Positions 38,526 through 47,892 of a DNA stretch of 64,000 nucleotides are shown here, one piece after another. This DNA is from an uncultured Pelagibacteraceae bacterium. Its GTDB lineage: Bacteria > Pseudomonadota > Alphaproteobacteria > Pelagibacterales > Pelagibacteraceae. A model generated the notes under the pieces. That model was given only the letters and a program-made list of their open reading frames with translations, did not search any database and was not told where the DNA came from. The stretch's first letter is position 1, and every line of letters starts with the position of its first letter. Location of the stretch: the NCBI GenBank assembly GCA_902598125.1, contig CACKAJ010000001.1:186001-250000 (forward strand), read 5' to 3'. The translations under genes and the position numbers were made by a program.

Positions 38526-38939
38526 CTAATTTTTATAGGGCTCAGAGATTAATGCCACTTTTGAAAAACCTGCTCCTGAAAGAGTGCCCATGACCTCAAG
38601 AACTCTCCCGTAGTTAATATTTTTATCACCTCTCACATATATTCTAGTATCGGTTCTATTTTTAGCAATTGCTAATAATTTAGGTATCATTTTTTGATAA
38701 GTTACCTGGTGCTCTTGAATATATATTTCACCTTTGGAGTTAATGCTTAAAGTCAAAGGTTCTTGGTCGTCTGGTAATGAGTCTGCGGCTGACTCTGGAA
38801 GGTCAACCTGAACGCCAACTGTTAATAAAGGCGCTGTTACCATAAAAATAATTAAAAGAACTAACATTACATCTACAAACGGTGTCACATTTATCTCACT
38901 CATTGGATCTTTTTTTGAGCGATTGAATTTAAATGCCAT
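38526..38939 (-). CDS. tolR: Tol-Pal motor protein TolR
   Basis: ExbD/TolR-family inner-membrane protein, part of the proton channel with TolQ. It is 137 aa with one span (about 22-42) carrying the proton-handling Asp23 in the PFVDVMLVLLIIFMV motif. The C-terminal periplasmic domain ends around GRVLEVMGTLSGAGFSKVALISEP. Confidence 0.95.
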   Translation of the reverse strand: MAFKFNRSKKDPMSEINVTPFVDVMLVLLIIFMVTAPLLTVGVQVDLPESAADSLPDDQEPLTLSINSKGEIYIQEHQVTYQKMIPKLLAIAKNRTDTRIYVRGDKNINYGRVLEVMGTLSGAGFSKVALISEPYKN

Positions 38940-38941
38940 TA

Positions 38942-39622
38942 TTAAATGATAGATAAAAATCTTTTTGAAAAGTTTTCTATTCTTGAAAAATATTTTTGAG
39001 AGTCGTTATTGAATTTATTGTAAGCCACTACTGCAGGAATAGCCGCTAATAATCCTAGGGCTGTTGCAAACAATGCCTCTGCGATACCCGGTGCAACTAT
39101 TGCTAAACTAGTATTTCTCGAAATAGCTATTGATTGAAAGGAATTCATTATTCCCCAAACAGTTCCGAATAAACCTATAAAAGGTGCTGTAGAACCTACT
39201 GTCGCTAGAAAAGTAAAATTTTTCTCAACTTTTCTCATTTCATTGTCAGTTGATATTTCAAGAACTCTGCTAACTCTCGCTGCTTGAACAGCAGCAGACT
39301 GTCGTTTTGTTTTAAGCAACTCATTCATAGCAGATTTAAAAATTAATATAGCTGGGTCTTTTGAATTTACTGGTAAACTATTATTAAAACTTTCAGCGGA
39401 TTTTGCTTTCCAAAACTTTTTTTCAAAATCTTCAATTGAACTATTAATATTTTTAAATAATTTAAATTTATCAAATATTAATGCCCACGAGAATATAGAG
39501 CAAATAATAAGTAAAATGATTACAAATTTTACTACAAAATCAGCCCTTAAAAAAAGTTTCCACAATGAAAAGTCTGTGGCGCCACCTAAACCAACCACTT
39601 GAGTTGCTATATCTTGTTCCAT
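38942..39622 (-). CDS. tolQ: Tol-Pal motor protein TolQ
   Basis: MotA/TolQ/ExbB proton-channel subunit. It is 226 aa with three spans: near 30-50 (FVVKFVIILLIICSIFSWALIF), 135-155 (FLATVGSTAPFIGLFGTVWGIM) and 175-195 (GIAEALFATALGLLAAIPAVVAYN). First gene of tolQRAB-pal. The ybgC thioesterase gene that often precedes tolQ is missing; ruvC lies 58 bp upstream. Confidence 0.95.
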   Translation of the reverse strand: MEQDIATQVVGLGGATDFSLWKLFLRADFVVKFVIILLIICSIFSWALIFDKFKLFKNINSSIEDFEKKFWKAKSAESFNNSLPVNSKDPAILIFKSAMNELLKTKRQSAAVQAARVSRVLEISTDNEMRKVEKNFTFLATVGSTAPFIGLFGTVWGIMNSFQSIAISRNTSLAIVAPGIAEALFATALGLLAAIPAVVAYNKFNNDSQKYFSRIENFSKRFLSII

Positions 39623-39680
39623 TACGATTGATTACTTTTAGAATGTGTCATGAATTTGGCGCAATTATTTAAATTGGGTT

Positions 39681-40172
39681 TTATTTATCATTTTTTAATC
39701 TTGTTTCACTGTAAAATCTTGCAATTAAAATTGCATCTGATTTATTGACGTCTTTTTTTTTTGAAAGTTGATCAGACAATTTTGGATACATTTCTATTGC
39801 TTTTGTTCTACTTGCGTCTTTTGATGAATTTATTAATTCAAAATGTTTTTTCCATTTTGAAGGTCTTACGAAGAAAATCGGAAACCTTAAAGCAGCACAA
39901 ATGCCTTTAATAGCACCGAAAGTTTGACCAAAATTAAACATACTTGTAACTCCTTGACCAGGCATAGCGTTGACTTGTTCAACTACTATCGCCACTTCCT
40001 CATTATTTTCAACATTTTCCTTTAAAAGACTCACTAATAAAGCACTATTTAATTGTCTCTTGTTTTTTTTACCCTCTGACATTACTGGTATATCAAATAT
40101 TTTTAAAACCTTGTTATTTTCAAGTACCGCTATTGCCCCGCTCAAACCAGGATCTATTCCTATGATTTTCAT
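39681..40172 (-). CDS. ruvC: Holliday junction resolvase RuvC
   Basis: Endonuclease that resolves four-way DNA junctions. It is 163 aa. The first catalytic acid is Asp7 in GIDPGLSGAIAV, the second lies in VVEQVNAMPGQG, and the C-terminal pair is in KKKDVNKSDAILIA. It follows yebC by 2 bp, the usual order, but ruvA and ruvB do not follow it here. Confidence 0.93.
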   Translation of the reverse strand: MKIIGIDPGLSGAIAVLENNKVLKIFDIPVMSEGKKNKRQLNSALLVSLLKENVENNEEVAIVVEQVNAMPGQGVTSMFNFGQTFGAIKGICAALRFPIFFVRPSKWKKHFELINSSKDASRTKAIEMYPKLSDQLSKKKDVNKSDAILIARFYSETRLKNDK

Positions 40173-40174
40173 TA

Positions 40175-40900
40175 TTATAAGTTTTTAAGTTTCGCGTTAG
40201 TAAAAATATTTTGGACATCATCCAGCTCTTCTAGTGCAGTTAATAGATCAATTATCTGCTTGCTTCCATTTTCATCCAAATCTACATAATTTAAAGCTCT
40301 CCATTCTATTGAAGAGTAAATAAATGTTTCAATTCTTTTTTCAAGTTCAGTTTTAATCTTATAAAAATCCTCTTTTTCAGTTATTATTTCAAAAATATTT
40401 TTAATAATAATGCAATCTTTTGCTCCCGCATTAATTGCTATTTCAAATATTTCCTCTTCTTTGATTTTACTTTTATCAATATGGATAATCCCACAATTGG
40501 AAAACATATGCTTAGTTGAACCAGACTCGCCTAATCTTCCACCTTTTTTTTGTAAAACAGTTCTAATACTGGATGCAGACCTATTTTTATTATCGGTTAA
40601 TGTTTCTATTATTAAAGCAATATTTAATGGTCCAAAACCCTCATATCTTAAATTTTCGTAAATTTTATCACCACTCAATTCTGATTTGCTAATAGCTCTA
40701 GTAATATTATCTTTTGGCATATTGGCTTGTTTAGCAGCTTGTATTGCTGTTCTTAATCTTGGATTCATATCGGGATCTTTGTCTCCCAACTTTGCAGCTA
40801 CGGTTATCTCTCGTGATATTTTTGAAAAAATTTTAGATCGCTCTTTGTCGGCTCTTCCTTTTTTATGCTTAATACCTGCCCAATGAGAGTGTCCTGCCAT
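40175..40900 (-). CDS. yebC: YebC/PmpR family protein
   Basis: Conserved protein of the TACO1/YebC family, described as a transcriptional regulator and, more recently, as a translation factor acting at proline stretches. It is 241 aa with the signature MAGHSHWAGIKHKKGRADKE at the start, NMPKDNITRAI, and YEGFGPLNIALIIETLTDN. Start is 2 bp after the ymdB-type stop. Confidence 0.95.
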   Translation of the reverse strand: MAGHSHWAGIKHKKGRADKERSKIFSKISREITVAAKLGDKDPDMNPRLRTAIQAAKQANMPKDNITRAISKSELSGDKIYENLRYEGFGPLNIALIIETLTDNKNRSASSIRTVLQKKGGRLGESGSTKHMFSNCGIIHIDKSKIKEEEIFEIAINAGAKDCIIIKNIFEIITEKEDFYKIKTELEKRIETFIYSSIEWRALNYVDLDENGSKQIIDLLTALEELDDVQNIFTNAKLKNL

Positions 40901-40902
40901 GA

Positions 40903-41712
40903 CTAATTAGCTAAACTACCTCCATAAATTAATCTAGTAATTTTTTTTGCTAAGCCAGTTTCGGAATTGGTTTCAACGATGACGCCGGATAAGGTTCCCT
41001 CGCCTTCTGCAGGAAAATGACTTATCGCATCTTTTTCCCCTAAAAATCTTTTTATTGAATTTTCTTTGTTCATTCCAATTACAGAATTATAATCTCCACA
41101 CATACCTATATCTGTTTGGTAGGCTGTACCTTTACTCAATATTCGAGTATCAGCTGTTGGTACATGTGTATGTGTCCCTACTACACAAGTAGCTAAACCG
41201 TCAAAAAAATGTCCCGCTGCCATTTTTTCACTTGTGATCTCTCCATGAAAATCTACAACCAAAAAATCTACATCTTTTTTAAGTTTTAATTTTTTACAAA
41301 TTTCTCTAGCTGTTTTAAATACATCCTCTGTCTTTCTCATAAAAACATTTCCCATGAGATTTACTACTCCAATTTTAAATTTTTTGTTTTTTGAAAAATA
41401 TATTTCATAGCCTCTCCCTGGAGAACCATTAACGAGATTTGCTGGCCTTAAAAGTCTCGTTTCTTTTTCTATGAAATCAGTTGTTTCTTTTTTATCCCAA
41501 ATATGGTTTCCAGAAGTAATAACATCAACTCCAATTTTAAAAAACTCTTGCGTTATTTCTTTTGTAATACCTCTTCCATCATCAGAAGCATTTTCTCCAT
41601 TCACAATAACAAAATCAATTTTGTGGGTTTGAATTAATTTAGGTAATTTTTTTGATAAAGCTTTTCTCCCAGAAGCTCCCATAATATCTCCTAAAATTAA
41701 TAAGTTCATCAA
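40903..41712 (-). CDS. YmdB-family metallophosphoesterase
   Basis: A 269-aa member of the YmdB/TIGR00282 family, a dinuclear-metal phosphoesterase reported to act on 2',3'-cyclic nucleotides. It has LILGDIMGASGRKAL, VNGENASDDGRGITKE, ITSGNHIWDKKE and VDFHGEITSEKMA, then GTHTHVPTADTRIL. It overlaps the fau-type gene by 4 bp. Confidence 0.9.
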   Translation of the reverse strand: MMNLLILGDIMGASGRKALSKKLPKLIQTHKIDFVIVNGENASDDGRGITKEITQEFFKIGVDVITSGNHIWDKKETTDFIEKETRLLRPANLVNGSPGRGYEIYFSKNKKFKIGVVNLMGNVFMRKTEDVFKTAREICKKLKLKKDVDFLVVDFHGEITSEKMAAGHFFDGLATCVVGTHTHVPTADTRILSKGTAYQTDIGMCGDYNSVIGMNKENSIKRFLGEKDAISHFPAEGEGTLSGVIVETNSETGLAKKITRLIYGGSLAN

Positions 41713-42260
41713 ATAATTCCTTTTTCGGTGACAATAAAATCTAACTTTACATCATTATTATTTATTGGAAGTTTATGATGTCTTTGAAACGAAAAAGCAA
41801 CACCAACAGTTAAAATATTCTTAAATTTTTTTAAGTATTTGTTAAGATAGCGATCGTAAAATCCTTTACCATATCCCAATCTATATTTATTTTTATCAAA
41901 AGCTAGCATTGGTATTAATATAATATCTGGAACTTTTTCTTGACTTTTTAACGGCTCCAAAATTCCAAATTCATTTACATTTAATACTTCATTTTTTCTC
42001 CAAGAGAAAAAACTCATTAGACTTTTTTTATCAACAACTGGCAGCAAAGTATCTTGTGTAGAGATATGTTTGAATTCTAATAATTTAAGAATATTTAATT
42101 CATAATTTGAAGGATAATATAAAGCTATCTTGATAAATTTTTTTTTAAATTTAAATTGAATTAATTTTAACAATGGTAAAAAAAAATTTTTATCGACCTC
42201 GTAATATTTTTTTTTTCTTAAAATAAAATATTTTTTTCTTAATTGAATTTTTAGTTGCAT
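41709..42260 (-). CDS. 5-formyltetrahydrofolate cyclo-ligase
   Basis: Converts 5-formyl-THF to 5,10-methenyl-THF with ATP. It is 183 aa. The substrate-binding LIPMLAFDKNKYRLGYGKGFYDRYL stretch and the C-terminal VGVAFSFQRHHKLPINNNDVKLD are typical. It starts directly after zapA with no spacer, so the 6S RNA gene often found between these two genes in proteobacteria is not here. Confidence 0.92.
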   Translation of the reverse strand: MQLKIQLRKKYFILRKKKYYEVDKNFFLPLLKLIQFKFKKKFIKIALYYPSNYELNILKLLEFKHISTQDTLLPVVDKKSLMSFFSWRKNEVLNVNEFGILEPLKSQEKVPDIILIPMLAFDKNKYRLGYGKGFYDRYLNKYLKKFKNILTVGVAFSFQRHHKLPINNNDVKLDFIVTEKGII

Positions 42261-42707
42261 CTACTGTATTTTAGACAGCGATTCTGTATTTGAGATTATT
42301 TTTTCTAGTGATTGAGTAGTTTTATCAAGCATTGACTCATATAAAGTATTATTTTTTTCTATTATTTTTTTAAAATTATCTAATTCTTTATTTAAATTTT
42401 TAATCTCGATATCTTTTCCGTCCTTATATTTAATTGCCAAAGATCTAATTTCTTTAAATTTATTAGAAATATCATCCAATTTTTTTTTTTGATCTGTGAC
42501 TTTTTGTTTTAAATCAAAATATTCATCAATTAATTGTATAGTGGTTATCAATAAAAGCTTATTTTCGCCAATATTTCCAAGTTTATCTTTTAATTCTGAA
42601 TATTTTTTATCTAAAAACTTTGTTAATTTTTTCAAGGATTCTTCTTGGCCATCATCACATGAAAGCAAATAATCTTTATTATTAAATTTTATATTTACAT
42701 TTGCCAT
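42261..42707 (-). CDS. zapA: Cell division protein ZapA
   Basis: FtsZ-ring stabiliser. It is 148 aa, with an N-terminal domain ([32 protein letters not shown]) typical of ZapA and a long C-terminal coiled coil (about 80-140). It is coupled by a 13-bp overlap to an upstream coiled-coil gene. Confidence 0.88.
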   Translation of the reverse strand: MANVNIKFNNKDYLLSCDDGQEESLKKLTKFLDKKYSELKDKLGNIGENKLLLITTIQLIDEYFDLKQKVTDQKKKLDDISNKFKEIRSLAIKYKDGKDIEIKNLNKELDNFKKIIEKNNTLYESMLDKTTQSLEKIISNTESLSKIQ

Positions 42708-43018
42708 TTATCTATCTCACTGACTAAGTTTTCGGTTTCTTGACTTAATTCCTCAATATCTTGGTTGAATTTTTCTTCCAACTCAAGTTTTTTATTTATG
42801 TCGGATTGAAGTTTTTCTATTTTTTCTTTTAAATATCTGTGTTCTCTCATTAATTCCTCATTTTTTTTTTCAATCTCTTTTTTTTGATAAACTAATTCAT
42901 TTTTTTCAGTTCTAATTTTTTCTAATTCATAATTTGGCTGTGAATAACTTAAAGAAATTGAATTTAATTTATCAATAAGTTGGTTTAAATTTTGTTCTTT
43001 CTTTTCAAAACTGCTCAT
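42695..43018 (-). CDS. Coiled-coil protein upstream of zapA (DUF4164-like)
   Basis: A 107-aa protein that is almost entirely coiled coil (about residues 25-105: long runs of E, K, L with heptad spacing). Alphaproteobacteria often carry a short coiled-coil gene in this position, annotated as DUF4164. By position it may be a ZapB-like partner of ZapA; this is inference. Its start lies 57 bp from the divergent tkt start. Confidence 0.72.
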   Translation of the reverse strand: MSSFEKKEQNLNQLIDKLNSISLSYSQPNYELEKIRTEKNELVYQKKEIEKKNEELMREHRYLKEKIEKLQSDINKKLELEEKFNQDIEELSQETENLVSEIDKWQM

Positions 43019-43075
43019 ATAGATTTATACCATATTATTGATATAGTGAGTTTAAGTCTATATACGTTATTAAAA

Positions 43076-45061
43076 GTGACTGTAAAATTTAACCAATTAT
43101 CAAACGCAATAAGATTTTTGTCAATTGATGCTGTGCAAAAAGCAAATTCAGGACACCCTGGAATGCCCATGGGAATGGCTGATGTTGCAACTGTGTTATT
43201 CAAATACCACCTTAGGTTTAATCCCAAAAATCCTGATTGGGTCAACAGAGATAGATTTATTTTATCCGCAGGACATGGTTCAATGCTTCTTTATTCTTTA
43301 CTTTATCTTTGTGGTTACAAAAGCATATCCCTCGGAGATATAAAAAATTTTAGACAGTTAAATTCTATTTGCGCTGGGCATCCGGAATACAAAAAAGGTT
43401 CTGGAATTGAGACGACTACTGGTCCTTTAGGACAAGGGTTAGCTAATTCGGTTGGAATGGCAATAGCTGAAGAAATATTTAAAAAAAAATTTGGTCCCAC
43501 TGTCATTGATAACAAAACATATGTGATTGCTAGTGATGGAGACTTAATGGAAGGAATTAGTCATGAAGTAATGAGCTTAGCAGGACACCTAAAATTAAAA
43601 AATTTAATCGTATTTTTTGATAACAATAAGATTTCAATTGATGGTTCTACTTCATTAAGTGTATCTGACAATTATAAAAAAAGATTTGAGTCATATGGTT
43701 GGAACTTCTTAGAAGTAAATGGCCATAATGAAAAACAAATTTCAAAAGCAATTACAAAAGCATCGAAATCAAAAAAGCCCACTCTAATATCCTGTAAAAC
43801 CATTATAGGATTTGGATCACCAAATAAATCTGGCAAGGCTTCATCTCATGGCTCCCCTTTAGGAGATGATGAAATAGCTTTAGTGAGAAAAAAACTAAAA
43901 TGGAACAACCAGCCATTTGAAGTTCCTCAAGAAATACTGGATGAATGGAGAAATATAGGTAACAAGGGCGAACAAATAGAAAATAAATGGCTTGAAACAG
44001 TCAATAAAAAAAATCCTAAAATTAAAAGTGAATTAAACGGAGCATATGAGAAATTGGATTTGAAAAGTTTAGAAAATTTAATTCGTCAAGAAAAAGATAA
44101 ACATTTTGAATCAAAGCCAAGTTTAGCTACACGACAATGCTCGATGGCCGCTATAGAAAAAATTTCTGCTTTTCTTCCTGAATTAATAGGTGGGTCTGCA
44201 GATTTAAGTGGTTCTAATAATACAAAAACAAATAATTCTAAAATTATAAACTCTAAAAATTTCAATGGAAATTATATTCATTACGGAGTTAGAGAACATG
44301 GTATGGCAGCAGTTATGAATGGTTTAGCGCTTTATGGAGGTATAATACCTTATGGTGGAACATTTTTAATATTTTCAGATTATTGTAAACCCTCTATAAG
44401 ACTCTCTGCTTTAATGGGTCTTAAGGTAATTTATGTTTTTTCACACGACTCGATTGGTCTTGGTGAAGATGGTCCTACTCACCAACCTATAGAACAACTT
44501 ACTGGGTTAAGAGCAATTCCGAATTTAAATGTCTTCAGGCCAGCAGATATTAATGAAACATTTGAATGTTGGGAAATAGCCTTAAAAAGTGAAAATACCC
44601 CAAGTGCGATTGCTTTATCGAGACAAAAAGTTCCTTACATTAATCCAAGCAATTCTAAAGAGAATAAATGTGAAAAAGGAGCCTATGTAGTTAATATAAC
44701 TTCGCATGAGAGCAATGTAACATTGGTTGCTTCAGGTACTGAGGTAGAACTTGCCTTAAAAGTTCAAGATAAACTTAAAGAAAACAATATCCACTCAAAA
44801 GTAGTTTCAATGCCATGTATGGAGCTTTTTGATAAGCAACCTGAAGATTACAAAAAAGATATTTTAGAAGAAAACTCATTGATCATCACATTAGAAGCTG
44901 GAAGTGTAATGTCTTGGCAAAAATATATTAAAAATAAAGGTGCTAATTTAGGTATAAATAAATTTGGTGAAAGTGCTCCTTATAAAGAAGTTTATAAACA
45001 TTTTAAATTATCAGAGGAAGATATAACAAATTTTATTCAAAAAAAATTGAGAGAGAAATAG
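43076..45061 (+). CDS. tkt: Transketolase
   Basis: Thiamin-diphosphate enzyme moving two-carbon units between sugar phosphates. It is 661 aa from GTG at 43076, giving [20 protein letters not shown]. The frame extends upstream to an ATG at 42992, but that lies in the divergent gene and adds a non-family tail; GTG at 43046 is a second alternative. Motifs: [40 protein letters not shown], and the pyrimidine domain with [16 protein letters not shown]. Confidence 0.95.
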   Translation: MTVKFNQLSNAIRFLSIDAVQKANSGHPGMPMGMADVATVLFKYHLRFNPKNPDWVNRDRFILSAGHGSMLLYSLLYLCGYKSISLGDIKNFRQLNSICAGHPEYKKGSGIETTTGPLGQGLANSVGMAIAEEIFKKKFGPTVIDNKTYVIASDGDLMEGISHEVMSLAGHLKLKNLIVFFDNNKISIDGSTSLSVSDNYKKRFESYGWNFLEVNGHNEKQISKAITKASKSKKPTLISCKTIIGFGSPNKSGKASSHGSPLGDDEIALVRKKLKWNNQPFEVPQEILDEWRNIGNKGEQIENKWLETVNKKNPKIKSELNGAYEKLDLKSLENLIRQEKDKHFESKPSLATRQCSMAAIEKISAFLPELIGGSADLSGSNNTKTNNSKIINSKNFNGNYIHYGVREHGMAAVMNGLALYGGIIPYGGTFLIFSDYCKPSIRLSALMGLKVIYVFSHDSIGLGEDGPTHQPIEQLTGLRAIPNLNVFRPADINETFECWEIALKSENTPSAIALSRQKVPYINPSNSKENKCEKGAYVVNITSHESNVTLVASGTEVELALKVQDKLKENNIHSKVVSMPCMELFDKQPEDYKKDILEENSLIITLEAGSVMSWQKYIKNKGANLGINKFGESAPYKEVYKHFKLSEEDITNFIQKKLREK

Positions 45062-45067
45062 AAGTCG

Positions 45068-46258
45068 ATGGGTGAAATAAATTTCTTTCCTGACGATTTA
45101 GAAATCAAAGATCAAAAGATAATTCTTAGATTAGATTTAAATGTTCCAATTAAAGACAAAGTTATAAAAGATGATACAAGAATAACTTTATGTTTACCTT
45201 TTATAAATAGACTAATTGAAAAAAAAGCAAAAATTATAATTATTAGTCATTTAGGTCGACCAAAAGGAATTAATGTACCTGACCTATCTTTAATACCTGT
45301 CTACAAATATCTCAAAGATGCGCTTAAAACTAATGTTTATTTTTTTAGAGGAATTTTTGATGGTGAAACTAAAGAAAAATTTTCTCACCTAAAAGGAGGT
45401 GAGGTAATATTAATTGAGAATATAAGATTTTTTAAAGAGGAAACCGAAGATGGCCAAGATTTTTCAAAAAAGTTAGGTGAACTTGGGGACATTTATATTA
45501 ATGATGCATTTTCATGCTCTCATAGGAAACAAGCTTCTGTGCATAGTATAACAAAATTTGTAAAAAAAAGTTATGCTGGTCCATTATTAAAAAAAGAAAT
45601 AACGGCAATAAATTTTGTTATAAAAAATAAAAAAAAACCAGTCACTTGCATTATCGGAGGATCAAAAATTTCTACAAAGATTAATGTTATTACTAATCTT
45701 TTAAAAAAAGTAAATAATATAGTAATTGTTGGGGCGATGGCTAATAATTTCTTCGTTCATAAGAATTTAAAAGTTGGTAAATCTTTAATTGAAAAAAATA
45801 CAAAAGAGATAATAGCAAATATTTATAAAAAAGCAGAGAAACACAATTGTAAAATATTAATACCTGAAGATTGTATGGTAGGAACAAACTTTGAAGGAAC
45901 TGGTAAAAATAAAAATCTTGACGAGATTCAAGAAAATGAAATAATTTTAGATATTGGCTTAAATACAATCAAAAAAATTAAAAAAAAGATTAACGAGTCA
46001 AATACTGTTTTGTGGAATGGACCAGCCGGGTATTTTGAAAATAAGAACTTTTTAAAAGGTACATTATCGATTGCAGAAAATATCTCTAAAAATACTATTG
46101 AAAAATCTTTAATATCTATTCTTGGTGGTGGAGACACTCTTGCAGCAATAAATAAAAGTAATGACAAACTTACTTTCTCTCACTTATCAACAGCAGGAGG
46201 AGCATTTTTAGAGTACTTAGAAGGAAAAGACTTGCCTGGTATAAGTGTTTTAAAATAA
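45068..46258 (+). CDS. pgk: Phosphoglycerate kinase
   Basis: Interconverts 1,3-bisphosphoglycerate and 3-phosphoglycerate. It is 396 aa with RLDLNVP near the N-terminus, ISHLGRPKG, the IENIRFFKEE segment, NDAFSCSHRKQASVHS, and the C-terminal nucleotide site LWNGPAGYFE and ILGGGDTLAA. It starts 6 bp after the tkt stop; the gap gene often found between the two in relatives is absent. Confidence 0.96.
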   Translation: MGEINFFPDDLEIKDQKIILRLDLNVPIKDKVIKDDTRITLCLPFINRLIEKKAKIIIISHLGRPKGINVPDLSLIPVYKYLKDALKTNVYFFRGIFDGETKEKFSHLKGGEVILIENIRFFKEETEDGQDFSKKLGELGDIYINDAFSCSHRKQASVHSITKFVKKSYAGPLLKKEITAINFVIKNKKKPVTCIIGGSKISTKINVITNLLKKVNNIVIVGAMANNFFVHKNLKVGKSLIEKNTKEIIANIYKKAEKHNCKILIPEDCMVGTNFEGTGKNKNLDEIQENEIILDIGLNTIKKIKKKINESNTVLWNGPAGYFENKNFLKGTLSIAENISKNTIEKSLISILGGGDTLAAINKSNDKLTFSHLSTAGGAFLEYLEGKDLPGISVLK

Positions 46259-46267
46259 ATAATCGCT

Positions 46268-47284
46268 ATGACATTAAATGAAATTGCTAAAAAAATGTGC
46301 GCTAAAGGAAAGGGTATCCTTGCTGCAGATGAAAGTACTGGGACAATAGCTAAAAGATTTAAAAGTATAAATGTTGAAAATATAGAAAAAAATAGACTAA
46401 ATTTTAGACAAACTCTTTTTAATTCAAGTGCAATGAAAGATTTTATTGGGGGGGTAATTTTATTTGATGAAACAATAAGACAAAAAACTACCTTGGGTCC
46501 ATCAATTCCTGCATTAATTTCTAATCATGGAGCTGTACCAGGAATAAAAGTTGATAAAGGTGCTAAACCTCTTGCTGGATCTAGTGATGAAACTGTAACA
46601 GAGGGTTTAGATGGTTTACGCGAAAGATTAAAAGAGTATTATGATTTAGGTGCGAGATTTACGAAATGGAGGGCTGTCTATAAAATTTCAGATAAATTTC
46701 CATCTGCCCAATCTATTAAGTCTAATGCACACGCATTAGCAAGATACGCTGCTTTAGTTCAAGAAGCTAAAATGGTACCGATAGTTGAACCAGAAGTTTT
46801 GATGGATGGTTCACATAATATTGATAAATGCTACCAAGTTACAACAAATGTACTTAATGAGTGTTATAACGAACTAGAAATACATAACGTTGATTTGAAA
46901 GGAACTGTTCTTAAACCTAATATGGTTATACCTGGCTCGGAGTGCAAAGATAAATCTAATGCAGAAGAAATTGCAAAAAAAACTTTAGATTGTTTAAAAA
47001 AAAATGTTCCATCTGAAGTACCAGGCATAGCTTTTTTATCTGGCGGGCAGTCGGAAATAGAGTCTAGTAAAAATCTTAATGAAATAAACAAAATAAATGA
47101 TAGTAATTTTTTAATTACTTTTTCTTATGGAAGAGGATTGCAAGCAAGTGCATTAAAGGAATTTGGAAAAAATCAAGAAAATACAGAAAATATTCAAAAA
47201 GCCTTTAACCATAGAGCTAAAATGAATGGTCTATCATCTAAAGGGGAGTGGTCTGAAGAATTAGAGAAAGAATTTGCGGCCTAA
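46268..47284 (+). CDS. Fructose-bisphosphate aldolase, class I
   Basis: Schiff-base aldolase of glycolysis and gluconeogenesis. It is 338 aa with the class I signature GILAADESTGTIAKRF, GVILFDETIRQKT, FTKWRAVYKI, VEPEVLMDG and the Schiff-base region GTVLKPNMVIPG. It follows pgk by 9 bp. It is the animal-type class I family, not the zinc-dependent class II form. Confidence 0.95.
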   Translation: MTLNEIAKKMCAKGKGILAADESTGTIAKRFKSINVENIEKNRLNFRQTLFNSSAMKDFIGGVILFDETIRQKTTLGPSIPALISNHGAVPGIKVDKGAKPLAGSSDETVTEGLDGLRERLKEYYDLGARFTKWRAVYKISDKFPSAQSIKSNAHALARYAALVQEAKMVPIVEPEVLMDGSHNIDKCYQVTTNVLNECYNELEIHNVDLKGTVLKPNMVIPGSECKDKSNAEEIAKKTLDCLKKNVPSEVPGIAFLSGGQSEIESSKNLNEINKINDSNFLITFSYGRGLQASALKEFGKNQENTENIQKAFNHRAKMNGLSSKGEWSEELEKEFAA

Positions 47285-47289
47285 AACAT

Positions 47290-47892
47290 TTGAAGAAATT
47301 AGTATACTTAATTTCACCTAATAAAATTGATCATAATTTTTTCGCTAGTTTAGATAAAGTATTGTCGTTTAAGAATGTGGAATTTTTTCAATTAAGATTA
47401 AAAAATTTGAGCCAAAAAAAACTTCTTAATTTCTCTAAAAGAATTAAAAAAATCACCACTAAGCATAAAGTTAAGTTTATCATTAATGATAATTTTATTT
47501 TAGCTTCTAAAATTAAAGTTGATGGTTGCCATATGGGTCAACTTGATGGTTCTTTTAAAATTGCAAGAAAAAAACTTAAAGGAAAGATTTTGGGAATTAC
47601 ATGTCATAATTCAAAAATCCTCGCAAATAATGCTGTTGAGAATAAAGCGGATTATGTTGCTTTTGGATCTTTTTTTAACTCTGGACTTAAACCAAATGCT
47701 AAAAAAGCAAATTTTAATATAATAAAATGGGCAAATAAGAACATTAAGATACCAATTGTTGTAATTGGTGGAATTAATAATTTGAACTATAAAAAATTAA
47801 TGAAAGCAGGAGCCAATTATATTGCAATATCAAGTTTTATTTGGGATAACCCAAAATTAAAACCTGAATTAGCAATTAGATTATTTAAATGA
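47290..47892 (+). CDS. thiE: Thiamine-phosphate synthase family protein
   Basis: Probably couples HMP-diphosphate with the thiazole phosphate to make thiamin phosphate. It is a 200-aa TIM barrel with FFQLRLKN, FIINDNFILASKIKVDGCHMGQLD, GITCHN and VVIGGINNLNYKKLMKAGANYIAI. The usual pyrophosphate loop reads FGSFFNSGLKPNAKK instead of the more common FxPTxTK form, so activity is less certain; a TenI-like role is possible. The start is TTG at 47290; no other start fits. Its stop overlaps the efp start by 4 bp. Confidence 0.78.
   Translation: MKKLVYLISPNKIDHNFFASLDKVLSFKNVEFFQLRLKNLSQKKLLNFSKRIKKITTKHKVKFIINDNFILASKIKVDGCHMGQLDGSFKIARKKLKGKILGITCHNSKILANNAVENKADYVAFGSFFNSGLKPNAKKANFNIIKWANKNIKIPIVVIGGINNLNYKKLMKAGANYIAISSFIWDNPKLKPELAIRLFK

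Noticed and set aside
42992-43075. Longer tkt start at ATG 42992
   Set aside because: It overlaps the divergent coiled-coil gene and adds 28 residues with no match to transketolases; GTG 43076 fits the family N-terminus.
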